Program-made: the position numbers and the translations under genes
NCBI GenBank assembly: GCA_023935145.1
Contig: CM043700.1
Coordinates: 141,005,328 to 141,069,327, forward strand
From: Bretschneidera sinensis
Taxonomy: Eukaryota > Streptophyta > Magnoliopsida > Brassicales > Akaniaceae
Direction of reading: 5' to 3'
DNA: 64,000 nt
Shown here: in pieces, positions 33,637-46,105 of the stretch
Position numbering within the stretch: the first letter of the stretch is position 1
How the letters are laid out: every line of letters begins with the position of its first letter
The notes under the pieces: model-generated
The model's input: the letters and a program-made list of their open reading frames with translations, nothing else
Database searches by the model: none
Told to the model about the DNA's origin: nothing

Positions 33637-35665
33637 GTGAACTCCTTCAAACATACAGGATAGAGCAAGCATCACCAATGCCTGGACACCACCTGCCAGA
33701 ACCACCTCTGTGCTACATTTCTCATCAGCAACTAAATTTGCAAGCACTCCAGCAGCACGTTCCTGACATTATGCACAGTACAAAGGTCGTAATATATCCT
33801 TGAGAAATTGGAGAACCACATAGGAAAGTGTAAAAGGGTAATATGTGCAAAAATACATACAAGAACCTCATCACTGTCGGAGGCCCACTTGAATATAAGG
33901 CCAACTAAAGCTTTAATAGCCCCTGCCTCAGCAATGGCACCCTGAAAAGATATTTCATTAACAGAAGATATAAAATTTAAGGATAGGATATCATCAAATG
34001 CTTCAGTTAACCCAACCTTATGCTCTTCCCAGACAGACAAATTCCATAGCCCTCCAGCAACCTCTTCAGCAATCAATTTGTTCATTGACATTGCTATATT
34101 TGCAAGGATATTAATACCTCCTATTTCAGCAACCACTTTGGCAACTTTTGAATCCACAGACAAGTTTGATATAGCCTGCATATCTCACCGGTATAATAAG
34201 TCATGCCAAATTTGAAGATTTTGATGACATTATGAAGAAATATTATATTATAAATACAACAACACACAGGACCATTATCTAAACAAAAGCTACCCTTACT
34301 TTTGCAGCTTCAAACTGAAGTCCCTCTCTACAAGATCTTGCAAGATTCAAAAGCAGTCTTATCCCATCGCCCTGCAGAATTGCCTCAGCCCTTCCACAAT
34401 CAACTGTGGCGTTTTCATCATGAATAATTACAAAAGTTGCAACTGCAGTGGCTGCTATTTCTTGAACTTCCTCTTGTGAGCTTTGCAATAAATTGAGCAG
34501 TAGTGCTGCCCCCTTGCCTCATCCAGAAATTATCAAAATCCTTTGGGTTGCTCTCAGTGATACACAAAAGTGAATGCGAGAGAACCCATTCAATCCAGGT
34601 GATGATCTCATCCACACTTTTATTCCTACTTTTCAATTTTCTCCAGTAACAGAAAATATCGCTTTCATTTTCAGTGGTTGTGGCATCAGCAAATAAGGAG
34701 GTTACTTCCTTAGAAATGTCACTGGAAAGAGCAAGTAATAACTTTCCTTTTTGTTTATACATCATGTTATTCTCAACTTCAGCTTCAAAAACTGGACAGT
34801 TCAAGGCAAACAAGACTATCAAGCTTTTTGATGATAACAACAATCTTGTCAGAATGCTCAAACTTATATCAGTTCTTGATACATCCAAACCAACTAGGTT
34901 GGGCAATTTACTCCAAACATGTGCAGCAGAACTCCATTTCATGTTTGTCGTCCCTGCAATGGATAAAAAACGAACAGAAGCCAAGTTGCCCAACGCAACT
35001 TCATCAATAACTTCTGATTCCATAAATCCAACCTCTACCAACTCCCCGCAATGTTTAGCCAAAGCATTTATGGCATCTCCACTAACATCCCGAACTCCCG
35101 ACAAGCAAAGCTTCCTCAACTTTGGGCAGGAATATGCAACCACTTTGATTGCATCACTGCTGATTCTCTCACATGCATCTGGCCCAAGATGGAGACTCTC
35201 AAGCATCTCATGACAAGCTGCTATAAGTGAAAGTGTAGCATCTGTAATACCATGGCAGAAATCACCACTAATTTCACTAAGGGTTGTTGCACGAAGACCA
35301 ACTATTGCTTCTGCTGATTCTGTCCCATGAAACCAGAGTTTTCGGAGATTTGTGCACCGAGAGGACAGCGACACTGCTGCTGCAGCATCAAACTTGTAGA
35401 GCCGGAGATCTAATGACTCCCATAAGGAAATAGAGGCACCTAATAGTCTAAATGTTTGACAGGTTGATGACAAGCTAGCACGGCCTTGATAGTTTAAATA
35501 AGAAAAGAATTGAATTATTACATCATCAGGCAAGGTTATCCAATCAACATCGTTGATGTTATCGGAATTAACACATCTGCCATCTGAAATTTCTGAATCA
35601 CTTCCTATAGTTCCCTTGTGGTTATCCTCGGATTCTGACACTTTCTGCCGCACCCTTCTAGTCAT

Positions 35666-37750
35666 ATCTCGATTAAAAAATGCTTCAAACTCTTGAACAC
35701 CACAAACAAGAAGTAAACTGTCTTTCACTAAAAGAAAAATCCAAGTACTCAAACAATCAGGCTCCAAAACTCTAAAAAAAGGGTACAAACCCAAGAACAA
35801 ACGACCTTCAAATTCAATGCAAACGTAAAAGTTCAATAAGACAAGATTCAAGCTTCATTTTTTTTCAGTAAAATCACACCAGCAAAGAATCATAAAATTC
35901 ACGAAAAACATATCCAACACGCAATAAAAAAGCTTCCATTTCCCAGAAACTACAGAGCAACTTCAAATTCTATCTACATTTACACTGTCAGATATCCATT
36001 TGTTCAAGCACGGGTGCAATACCCAAAAGGCTTAAATTCAAAACACATTCGAAATATCCAATCAAACACTAATTTTTCAAAAGCTAGAGACCCAGGAGTG
36101 AAAACTCAATAATGTTCAAGCACAAACAAGGGTGGTGTATAGTTTTTGTATAAAGCTAAACACATATCAACAGATACAGCAATCAATACATAAACAAGAA
36201 ATGCGTTTACCAGTACAGGATTGCTCTAAAGAGAGATTCTGTAGAAACTGATAGAGCGAAGAAGAAGCTGAAAATAGGGGTAAAGACAACGACGGTTAAA
36301 GAGTAAAGAAGCCAAAAACTCTCTTAGGAATCATCTCTCTAGAGATGTATTGATACAAGCTTCAGTGCGAAGGTTACAAATAAGGACAGAGACGAGAAGA
36401 AATTGGTCAGAAATTTGTCTTCTGAAGTCTGATGGGGATTGTGATTTGTTGTGCCAGTGACACTACCATCATTCACCTATTTATATCTTGTTTTCAGGCG
36501 ATGCTAATAGCTTGAGTATTTTTTTTTTAAAAGAAAATAGTTCAAACATGTTTGAAATAATCAATTCTTTTTAAGATTAAATTAACATATCATTATTAAA
36601 AAGTGTGGGGCACATGAAAGAAACATTGAAAATTTAAATAATTGTATTAAAAAAATAATTTTTCAGAAATCAAATTTTAAGCGTATGAAAACTCTATTAA
36701 TCAGTCAAGTTTAATAAAAGTTTACCGACAAAAACTAAACAAGAGGCATTCATTTTCTTTAATATCAAAAGTTTACATACAAATATTAAATATGTGACAT
36801 CCATTCAATTCGGTACTAAAAATTTAGTACAAAAATTAAATGTGTGATATCAAAATAATCATGCTAAAAAAAATTTAAAACGAATTAAACACGTAATACT
36901 CACCCACTGTAATACAATTTCTATCATTGTATTTTAGCATCTTAATCTTAAAAAAAAATCAATCTTACAAAACAAAATTACGAAGATGGAAATTTCGTTA
37001 ACTGATTCAAGTTTAATAAAAGTTTATGTACAAAAGTTAAACATATGATATTTGTTCTTTTTAGTATAAAAAATTTACGTACAAAAAATGAACACATGAC
37101 ATTCATTTACTTCAATACTGAAAAGACCACATAAAGAAATAAAGTTAAAAAAAACTTAAAACGAATTTAACACGTGATATTCATTCCATCCATTACTTGA
37201 CAAATAACTTGATCAATCGGCTTTATTCATTACAATACAAAATCAATAGATTCTCGAGAGCAGTCTACAAGATTTGGTTTTACGGACTGTTCAATTTGAA
37301 TTGATGATAAACTAATTTAAACTGCATTGTTTAAATCCATCTTAAATAACAAACCAAACATGACTTATGAGTGATTGGGATAAAAAATAAACATGTTTCC
37401 CTAAAATAAAAAAGAAGAAAAAGGTCTACAGAACCACTTTAAACGTGATGAATGAGGTAATACATAGCTGATTTAGGTCAGAATTTCTGAAGAAAACAAT
37501 AATTGCACGCTTAAAGATGAAAAATTGCCTTCTGAGCTTAATTGGTAACGTACGGTTGTCTGCACCTCGTTCTAATCACAAAATTTTTCGTTTTGTTTCA
37601 AAAGAATAAAAAAAACTACCATATCTGAGAGGAATGAAAAAGAATATTGATCAACTGGCATGCCCCTATGAAAAGGTAATTTTACAACAGCAAAACATAT
37701 TATCGTCTCAGCTACATCAATTGAAATCTTTCAATCGGAGAGAAAATGCT
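35666..37750. other. intergenic region between ARABIDILLO-B and WRAP73-C (ancestral junction)
   Basis: This is the only place in the window where ARABIDILLO 5' sequence and WRAP73 3' sequence are joined without a transposon. The 35666-36300 part is the likely 5' leader of ARABIDILLO; on the minus strand GTACTG|GTAAACGC near 36209 could be a leader-intron donor. From about 36480 to 37740 it is AT-rich with repeated motifs such as AAAATTAAACATGTG but no gene. Confidence 0.6.
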
Positions 37751-39798
37751 TCAATCATCTGAACTATACTCACTAGATTCTGGCAGAAGGGGCAGCGCAG
37801 CACAGCAGAATGACTCCTCGTCTTTGAGAGGAAGACAACTTCCATCAGACTTCCATTTCAGATCAGCCATGGTAAACTATGGAAGTGGATTACTCACACA
37901 GTAAGCACGAGAAGGTGTCCACGTATACAAGTGTGAGCTTCCAATGCATAGAACAAGACGAGGGCATGTTGGGTCCCAAGCAGCGGCTCGAATAGGATCC
38001 TTTGCACCAAGAGGGCAGCAAGCTCATTTGACATTTATTATCAAGATATGATGCTACATCATTGACGGGCAGGCTTACCAATTCCTTGTTAAGGGTTTGG
38101 TTTATCTGCAGGAGGCTTCTGGAAAGGCAAAGTAATGGGTACTTCCATAATCTCATATCTAACTCTGAAGCGTCTCTCTGAAGTGTCTTCTGGAGAATCT
38201 TCTCTGGAGATGACAGAATGAGTTAAAAAAGACTCGATCAAATGATTGAGAGACTGGAATTTGCATACTAAATTAAAGTAACCTTGAACCTATGAAAAAT
38301 TATTCAAGCTAAAAGAAGTGGTACAGATAAGCATAAATTAGTGACGTCATATTTAGACAAACACATTGAGTTCATGGCTTACGCATCATACATTAGGAGG
38401 AATGGAATAAGTATCATACATGTAGAGGAATGGATATGCATGCAAAACTTATCAGATGCAACTTAAGGTCATGCTTACCAGAATGGCTTTGTATTAAATC
38501 ATCGTCCAAACATAATTAAGACATATCAAGTTGCAATGGTTCATCAACTTACCGTAAATTCAAGAAACAAAAAGTTAAAGATAGTCCTGAGGTCTTATCT
38601 TCATCATATCCAGTGACCAAAAAAATTCATTTACCTAAAAAACAGCAGCATAAAAAGGGGCATGAACAGTAGATAGGTGCATAAACGCGGCAAAAGTTTT
38701 CCAAGTCAGGTGATTCAAAACCCACATCATCTGATCATAGCTACCCACAGCAAGAAACTAGTCAGAATGAGACCATGAAACAGATTTTACACCCAGTCCA
38801 CTTTCATAAGCTTGATACTTAAACAGACACCTAAACCATCCGGGGAGTAAATTAGAACCTGTATCAAGTTAAACCATAAGCTCTTGATTTTTTGAGATAA
38901 GAATGTTCAGACTTAGACTGTAGCACATGCAAGAGAAATGTACATTCTCAAAATTCGATAAATCATAATATAAATGATGGGGGGTTTAGTTATCACACAA
39001 AGGGAAATGAATAGCTTGTGAGAGAATATGCAAATGCATAATAGTAACACAATGATATTTGCACCCCAAGTCAACATGTTTCATTTATTCATCAATTAAA
39101 ACCTGCAAGTCTGTAACCATTTATTCAAACTTCAAAGTGAATGAAAATCATGAAGAAAAAAATGTAAGGCTTGAGCGATGTCATTATAAGAACATAATTG
39201 GATAAAGCATCCCAATCCCACAGATTCAAACATCAACTAGAAAGTAAGCAAATTGAGGATGAAGCACTTAATCACTTTCTCCAAAGGAACAGCAAGCATA
39301 GAGGTTGCTACCTTATAATAAAGAGGTGAATCCCATATTACAATAGCACTATCATCCGGTGACCATTCAATGTCAGCCAAGTCCAGTGTGTCAACAGCAA
39401 AAACACCCATTATCTCCCCTATATTACAAGACAATAAGTTTACATAGTCCTTGCAATCGTGCCTAGTGCAAATTGCCGCGAGCCTTCCATATTGGGTGAA
39501 CAAATCTCCCTTGGAAGCATGATTTGGCCATTGCACATGAACACATGCTGTGTTCACCAGTGACCAAACTGTTAACCGCAACTGAAACTCCAATGTTGTG
39601 AGTATGTGACCACTGTATGGGCTCCACCTAGCATAAGCAATACCACAGGACCTTCATCTATTTTGCACATCCATTTGGGTTGGTCAATGACCATGCTTGT
39701 ATCATCGGTCTTTTATAGAGACCACAAAGTATGTATTCAGAATCAAGGGCCTATTCTATATTGCTTATCTTATCCAAACATGAAAACAACTGCACAAC
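37751..39798 (-). pseudogene. WRAP73: WRAP73/WDR8-like gene, copy C (exons 2 to last; exon 1 lost)
   Basis: This is the only copy with the 3' end. The last exon ends at the TGA whose complement begins at 37751, with the C-terminus LPESSEYSSDD typical of plant WRAP73. Exon 2 is 39312-39798 and exon 3 is 38635-38858; coding blocks also lie near 38090-38210 and 37888-38035. Lesions: TAG (Gln expected) near 37875 after NPLP, a missing base near 38001 in the segment reading LVQKDPIR in copy B, the exon-3 frameshift shared with B, and two one-base deletions in exon 2 (near 39650, shared with B, and near 39684). Exon 2 is otherwise open for 118 codons. A LINE palindrome sits 6 bp upstream of exon 2. 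Confidence 0.87.
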
Positions 39799-40780
39799 CT
39801 GCACTCACTCCCTATGAGGTCCAACGGTAACATCTAAAATGCATCTTCTGCCTGGGTCTCCTTCTCCGGCACCGTCGCACCCCTAGTTCGTATTCTCCGT
39901 CAGCGTCGCACTTGTTTTCCGGCACCGTCGCGCCACTATTTCATCTTCTCTGGTTCGCTCCCCTGGTTTATGGTTCCTCGCACCACTGTCCTTAAATACG
40001 CACCTATTTCCGGCAACAACCCTGGTTCAGATCCTGTCTTTTTCCGGCGACAGTCCGAGCTTCTTGAATCTTGTTTAGTTTGCCTATTTTCCTTTGCCCA
40101 TCAGAAGAAGCAGTGATTAAAGACAGGAAGCAGCTCCACCAAGCCCCCAGCGATTCGGGCCGACCGGCCGTAATAAACCGAAGCTATCTCTGCCGTAGAC
40201 AAACTCGATCGGCTGCCCACCGCTCGTCTTCCTCTCGAGCCGATCTGCTACAGTTGCAAAGGCGCCTCCCTGTGCGATGTCCATTCTGCTGGAGTTTGCT
40301 GCAAATCGTTGTTGAAGTGGCTGTTGTCGAGCACCGCCGTTGCCGAACCTCACTGGGGAAATCTGGCGTCTCCATCAAATTGGCACTGAGTTTTCATCGT
40401 CGCCACAGGTTTGGTTTAGGTTGCGGTGAGTGTGATTGATCTGTTTCTGAAAATATCATATCTGGAGTTGTTGGCGGCATGGTTTGGGTCAAAAAATTGC
40501 TTACATTGAGGTTTTGATATTCAACTATTTTTGTTTTCGCCGGTAAAGGACCTGACCATCTTTTGGTGACTTGGTTCGGAGGGTGTTTGATGGAATGGGA
40601 GAGAGTTTTGGTTTCCTGGAACTCTTTGATTTGTGGATAATCCTTTTCCAGCTTGTCCAACGCGTTCATGGTTGCAATGAGGATGCAACATGAACAAGCA
40701 GATGCCTCAAATTAATTTGGGTCACAACTACTCACAGTAGGGTTAACGAAACTGAAAAGAAAAAAATAAAAAAGGATTTT

Positions 40781-42369
40781 TTGAGCTTCTTTTTAGAATT
40801 TTTTTTTTCTTTCAACGCTTGGGTTCGCCAATGGCGGCGCCCACTCACCCACCGGTGTCATTTACGTCGTCGGGGTTCAGATGGTGGAGATTATAGTTCG
40901 AAATCGTTTGCGCAAGTAGTCATGAGGCAGCCTACGTTGTCTTTCAAGCTTCCTATGCGGTATCCGATAGACGTGAATGGGGAACTAGGTTTCATTTTTA
41001 CGGAGTCTGAGATGACAAAAGTAGCGGATGATTTTTGTTTTGCTCTGGTGTTAAAATTCTCTCGTTATAGGCCATCCAATGATAAGATTAGGTTGAACAT
41101 GATTAAGTCATGGGGTTTATTGCAGGCGTCGCTTATCAGCTTTATGGACGAATATCATGTGCTCCTACAATTGCCTGGGCGAGAGAGGTACGTGTGATTG
41201 ATGAGTGTGTGTTCAGGTTATTTAGATGGACAAAGGAGTTTGATCTCCATGTTGAATCCTCTCTGGCGCCCCAGTGGATATTCCTACCAGGTTTGCCTTT
41301 ACATATGTACAGAGTCGATTGCTTACAAATCTTAGCCACGAGATTTGGCCGATACTTGGACACAGATAATGCAACACTGAACAAAATGAGGGCTACGGGG
41401 GCACGTTTGTGTGTAGAAGTGGATCTAAACGAGGAACTAATCAAAGGATTTTCGATTGTCGTGTCGGCAAACAGAACAATTTGGCAGGAAGCACGGTATG
41501 AAAAAATTGGTTTTTAGTGCACTAAGTGTTGTAGACAAGGGCATACGAAAGCGGTTTGTCATATGGGGGAGACGCAACACAAAATAGGAGGGGGGACTAG
41601 TAACCGTAGGCAGATCAAGAACCAGCAAGTATGGAAAGGAAAAAATAGTGAGAAAGAAGAAGCCAGTGAGAAGGAGGGAGAGAATGAGCAAGTTACCTTG
41701 GTGGCGGATGAGGTTGCGGTTGAGAAGAACGGAGAGAAAGAGCATGTGATGGACAAAACGATGGCCTTGGTTGCGGATGGAGTTGTGAAGGAGGGGGAGA
41801 AAGAGAATGTCACGGAACAACAAATGGCCTTGGTTGCGGATGGGGCAGTGGAGATGCAGGGCAATGACATGATGACGCTAAAGCAGACAGAACCGACGAT
41901 GATGACAAGTGTACTTGGACAAACAGACTCAGCCATGAAGGAATACTGGGTTGAAGAGGTCTCTGATGAACTCATGACCATACATGACCCGATTATTAAG
42001 CATGCAAAAGAGGGTGGGAGTCATGCAGTGCAGGTTGAAGTTGGGAGTACTACGGTTGAGTTTTTGGGTATGGAAGAGGGTCTACGCAGAGGTTTTTTCG
42101 AGGGGGGTCACACAGACTTGATCTCCGAAATTCTAGAGTTGGAATGCAGCACTCAAATACCATTTGACAATGTTGTTATTGTAGGGGAGGAACAAACAGA
42201 TTCACTTTCAGATCCAGAGGATGCAGGTGTTCCTAGTGCACTGGTTCAACAAAAGCACTACAATTCTGACCCTGAGAGCAGCCAGCCCAGCCCCATGACT
42301 GAAGCAAAGAAAACTATAGTGAGACAATCACAACGGGTTTTATTTCGACCCTCCAAACTCAATTTATGA
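40781..42369 (+). pseudogene. LINE ORF1 (DUF4283, zinc knuckle), left arm
   Basis: The first half shows the DUF4283 domain of plant L1-type ORF1 (FAQVVMRQPTLSFKLPMRYP, LVLKFSRYRPSND, FRLFRWTKEFD, PQWIFLPGLPLHMY). A deletion near 41170 shifts the frame, and a TAG near 41515 precedes the knuckle CTKCCRQGHTKAVC. The second half (41563-42369) is an open, Glu/Lys-rich linker with repeated MALVADG units. The frame ends 4 bp into the ORF2 start (ATGATTG overlap). Confidence 0.85.
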
Positions 42370-43706
42370 TTGATAAAATTTTGGTGTGGAATTTGCAAGG
42401 GTTAGGCAGTTCCCGAAATCGTTTAAAAAGTTTAGTAAGGAAGTATGGTGCGTCTATTGTCGGGATTTTGGAACCTTTTGCTGAGGTTGACAAAATGAAT
42501 CGCTTGGCTTGTATGATGGGGCTACCGAACTTTTGTAGTAATGCAGAAGTTAACGGTAAAATATGGATTTTCTGGAGTGACGATTGTGAGTGGGAGGTGC
42601 TGTCTATGACTAATCAATTACTCTCTGGGTGGTTTCGGTTTGGTGATGAGAAGATGCTCATCACTTTTATATACGCGAAGTGTAATAGAATGGAACGTAG
42701 AGAGCTATGGCAAAGTTTAGAGGTGGTTGATGCCAATGAGTCCCCTTGGCTTGTGGTAGGGGATTTCAATATTATCCGAAAAGATAGTGAAAGTGTGGGT
42801 GGTCATCCAAGGCCGCTAGCTTCTATGGCAGATTTTAATAATTGTATTGATCACTGTGGTTTATTGGACCTTCAGGTTGTGGGACACCGACTGTCGTGGT
42901 GTAATGGACGTAAGGGGCAGAGTCGTAACTGGGCAAGGCTTGATAGAGCTCTGATGAAAACTCACTTTGCAAATAGGTTTCCTTCAGCTTTCTTAGAATA
43001 TCTTCAACGGAAGACTTCGGATCGTTGTCCTATGATCATTCACTCCCAAAAACCAGTGGTAAGCTACGACCCTCATCCTTTTCGATTTCAAAATATGTGG
43101 GTAACTCATGCAGATTTTATGCGATGTGTGGAAGAAGTATGGAAGGCTCCTACCACTTCAGTGGGTCTTGCAAAGTTGGTGGATAAATTGAAAAAAACAA
43201 AGCTTGTGTTACGAGCTTGGAATAAACAGGTATTTGAGCATGTGAGGCAGACCATTAAAGAATTGGAAGAGAGATTGCAGGTCTTAGAGAGTCGGTTACA
43301 AGGTGGCTATGATAATGAGGTAGAATGTGATTTCTTGGTGACTAAAATTGAATTGGATACATGGGAACAACGTGAAGAATCCAGACTCTCTCAACTGGCA
43401 ACAAAGAAGTGGCTTTTAGAGGGTGATCAGAATGGAAAATACTTCCATGCAGTTGTTAACCAACGAAGAAAAAATAAAGTCATTCAGAACATGTGGCTAG
43501 AGAATGGTGTCATTTTGAACTCGCCGGAACAGATCCATCAAGAAGCTTTAAATTATTTTCAAAACTTTCTTTCAAATGATTCTATTGTTGAACAGGTGGA
43601 TCTCGCACCTCTTATACAGTGCTCTTTATCGAAGGCAAATAATTTGGCTCTTGCTATAGCCCCGTCTGAGACTGAGATTTCCAGGAGAGCTCTCTTTTGG
43701 AATTGA
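42366..43706 (+). pseudogene. LINE ORF2 endonuclease, left arm (reverse transcriptase missing)
   Basis: This is an APE-like endonuclease of plant L1 type: VWNLQGLGSS, GILEPFAE, WLVVGDFNII, the SWCNGRKGQS and RLDRAL motifs, and SDRCPMIIH. The coiled linker follows and then only the start of the RT region (SETEISRRALF), where the palindrome turns. The catalytic RT (FADD) domain and the 3' end of the element are absent. It overlaps ORF1 by 4 bp (ATGA). Confidence 0.87.
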
Positions 43707-43742
43707 TTTCAACGCAGCCAAAATCTCAGTCTCAGACGGGGC

Positions 43743-44630
43743 TTACTCCGATAAAGAGCACTGTATAAGAGGTGCGAGATCCATTTGTTCAACAATAGAA
43801 TCATTTGAAAGAAAGTTTTGAAAATAATTTAAAGCTTCTTGATGGATCTGTTCCGGTGAGTTCAAAATGACACCATTCTCTAGCCGCATGTTCCGTTGGT
43901 TAACAACTGCATGAAAGTATTTTCCATTCTGGTCGCCCTCTAAAAGCCACTTCTTTTTTGCCAGCTGAGAGAGTCTAGATTCTTCACGTTGTTCCCATGT
44001 ATCCAGTTCAATTTTAGTCACCAAGAAATCACATTCTACCTCATTATCATAGCCACCTTGTAACTGACTCTCTAAGACCTCCAATCTCTCTTCCAATTCT
44101 TTAATGGTCTGCCTCACATGCCCAAATACCTGTTTATTCCAAGCTCGTAACGCAAGCTTTGTTTTTTTCAATTTATCCGCCAACTTTACAAGACCACCGA
44201 AGTGGTAGGAGCCTTCCATACTTCTTCCACACATCGCATAAAATCTGCATGAGTTACCCACGTATTTTGAAATCGAAAAGGATGAGGGCCGTAGCTTACC
44301 ACTGGTTTTGAGAGTGAATGATCATAGGACAATGATTCGAAGTCTTCCGTTGAAGATATTCTAAGAAAGCTGAAGGAAACCTATTTGCAAAGTGAGTATT
44401 CATCAGAGCTCTATTAAGCCTTGCCCAGCTACGACTCTGCCCCTCATGTCCATTACACCACGACAGTTTGGTAGCCCCATCATACAAGCCAAGCGATTCA
44501 TTTTGTCAACCTCAGCAAAAGGTTCCAAAATCCCGACAATAGACGCACCATACTTCCTCACTAAACTTTTTAAACGATTTTGGGAACTGTCTAACCCTCG
44601 CAAATTCCACACCAAAATTTTATCAATCAT
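43743..44630 (-). pseudogene. LINE ORF2 endonuclease, right arm
   Basis: The start is at 44630 (MIDKILVWNLRGLDSSQ), as in the left arm. The middle of the endonuclease between MMGLPN and LSWCNG is missing (about 365 bp), and a frameshift follows. The linker (43743-44261) is open and close to the left arm (LADKLKKTKLALRAWNKQVF). It lacks about 25 bp near the turn that the left arm has. Confidence 0.85.
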
Positions 44631-46105
44631 AAATTGAGTTTGGAGGGTCGAAATAAAACCCGTTGTGATTGTCTCACTACAGTTTTCTTTGCTTCAGTCA
44701 TGGGGCTGCACTGGCTGCTCTCAGGATCAGAATTGCAGTGCTTTTGTCGAACCAGTGCACAAGGAACACCTGCATCCTCTGGATCTGAAAGTGAATCTGT
44801 TTGTTCCTCCCTTACAATAACAACATTGTCAAATGGTATTTGAGTGCTGCATTCCAACTCTAGTATTTCGGAGACCAAGTCTGTGTGACCCCCCTCGAAA
44901 AAACCTTTGCGCAGACCCTCTTCCATACCCAAGCACTAAACCGTAGTACTCCCAACTTCAACTTGCACTGCATGACTCCCACCCTCGTTTGCATGCATAA
45001 TAATCGGGTCATGTATAGTCACGGGTTCATCAAAGACCTCTTCAACAGAGTATTCTTTCATGGCTAAGTCTGTTTGCCGAAGTACAATTGTCATGCACGT
45101 CGGTTCTGGCTGCTTTAGTGTCATCATGTCATTGGCCTGCATCTCCACAGCCCCCTCCGCAACCAAGGCCATTTATTGTTCCATCACATTCTCTTTCTCT
45201 CCCTCCTTCACAACTCCATATGCAACTCCATCCGCAACCAAGGCCATCGTTTGGTCCATCACATGCTCTTTCTCTCCCTCCTTCTCAACCCCATCCGCCA
45301 CCAAGGTAACTTGCTCATTCTCTCCCTCCTTCTCACTGGTTTCTTCTTTCTCACTATTTTTTCCTTTTCATACTCGCTGGTTCTTGATCTGCCCACGGTT
45401 ACTAGTCCCCCCTCCTATCTTGTGCTGCGTCTCCCCCATACAACAAACCACTTTCATATGCCCTTGTCTACAACACTTAGTGCAGTAAAAACCAGTTTTT
45501 TCATACCGTACTTCATGCCAAATTGTTCTGTTTGCCGAGACGACAATCGAAAATCCTTTGATTGGTTCCTCCTTTATATCCACTTCTACACACAAACGTG
45601 CCCCCATAGCCCTCGTTTGGTTCAGTATTGCATTATCTGTGCCCAAGTATCGGCCAAATCTCGTGGCTAAGATTCGTAGGCAATCGACTTTGTACATATG
45701 TAGAGGCAAACTTGGTAGGAATATCCACTGGGGCGCCAGAGAGGATTCAACATGGAGATCGAACTCCTTTGTCCATCTGAATAACCTGAACACACACCCA
45801 TCAATCACACGACCCTCTCTCGCCCAGGCATGCACGAGATCCCTCTCGGATTGCAATTGTAGGAGCACATGATATTCGTCCATAAAGGTGATATGCGGCA
45901 CCTCCAATAAACCCCATGACTTAATCACGTTCAACCTAATCCTATCATTGGATAGCCTATAACGAGAGAATTTTAACACTAGTGCAAAACGAAAATCATA
46001 TGCAACTTTTTTCATCTCAGACTCCGTAAAAACGAAACCTGGTTGCCCATTCACGTCAACCGGATAACGCATAGGAAGCTTGAAAGACAATGTAGGCTGC
46101 CTCAT
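44627..46105 (-). pseudogene. LINE ORF1 (DUF4283, zinc knuckle), right arm
   Basis: DUF4283 and the knuckle are continuous here from 46105 to 45368 (VVSANRTIWHE, CTKCCRQGHMKVVC), better kept than in the left arm. A stop follows the RGQIKNQRV segment, and the Glu/Lys-rich linker continues in pieces (44936-45172 and 44627-44932). Confidence 0.84.

Larger units (their letters stand above)
26600..35665 (-). pseudogene. ARABIDILLO: ARABIDILLO-like gene, copy B (best preserved, interrupted by Copia)
   Basis: The start ATG at 35665 gives MTRRVRQKVSESEDN, like ARABIDILLO N-termini. An F-box follows (VDWITLPDDVIIQFFSYLNY), then LRR-type repeats (LRKLCLSGVRDVSGDAI, VRFLSIAGT, GLDVSRTDI) and armadillo repeats. 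Exons: 34300-35665, 34017-34175, 33861-33941, 33642-33762 continued across the Copia insertion at 28539-28549, 27819-27946 and 26600-26697. One extra C in the run at 34509-34513 shifts the frame after MRQG. The fourth exon ends in a GC donor. The gene stops after exon 6; the C-terminal armadillo repeats and last exons are missing. About 384 codons are open before the frameshift. Confidence 0.9.

Noticed and set aside
35666..36470. Separate upstream gene on the minus strand
   Set aside because: Only a leader-like region of ARABIDILLO is visible; the open extension above the start codon at 35665 lacks family similarity.
37751..39798. Intact WRAP73 gene in copy C
   Set aside because: Exon 1 is deleted, exon 2 and exon 3 have frameshifts, and a stop lies in the last exon.
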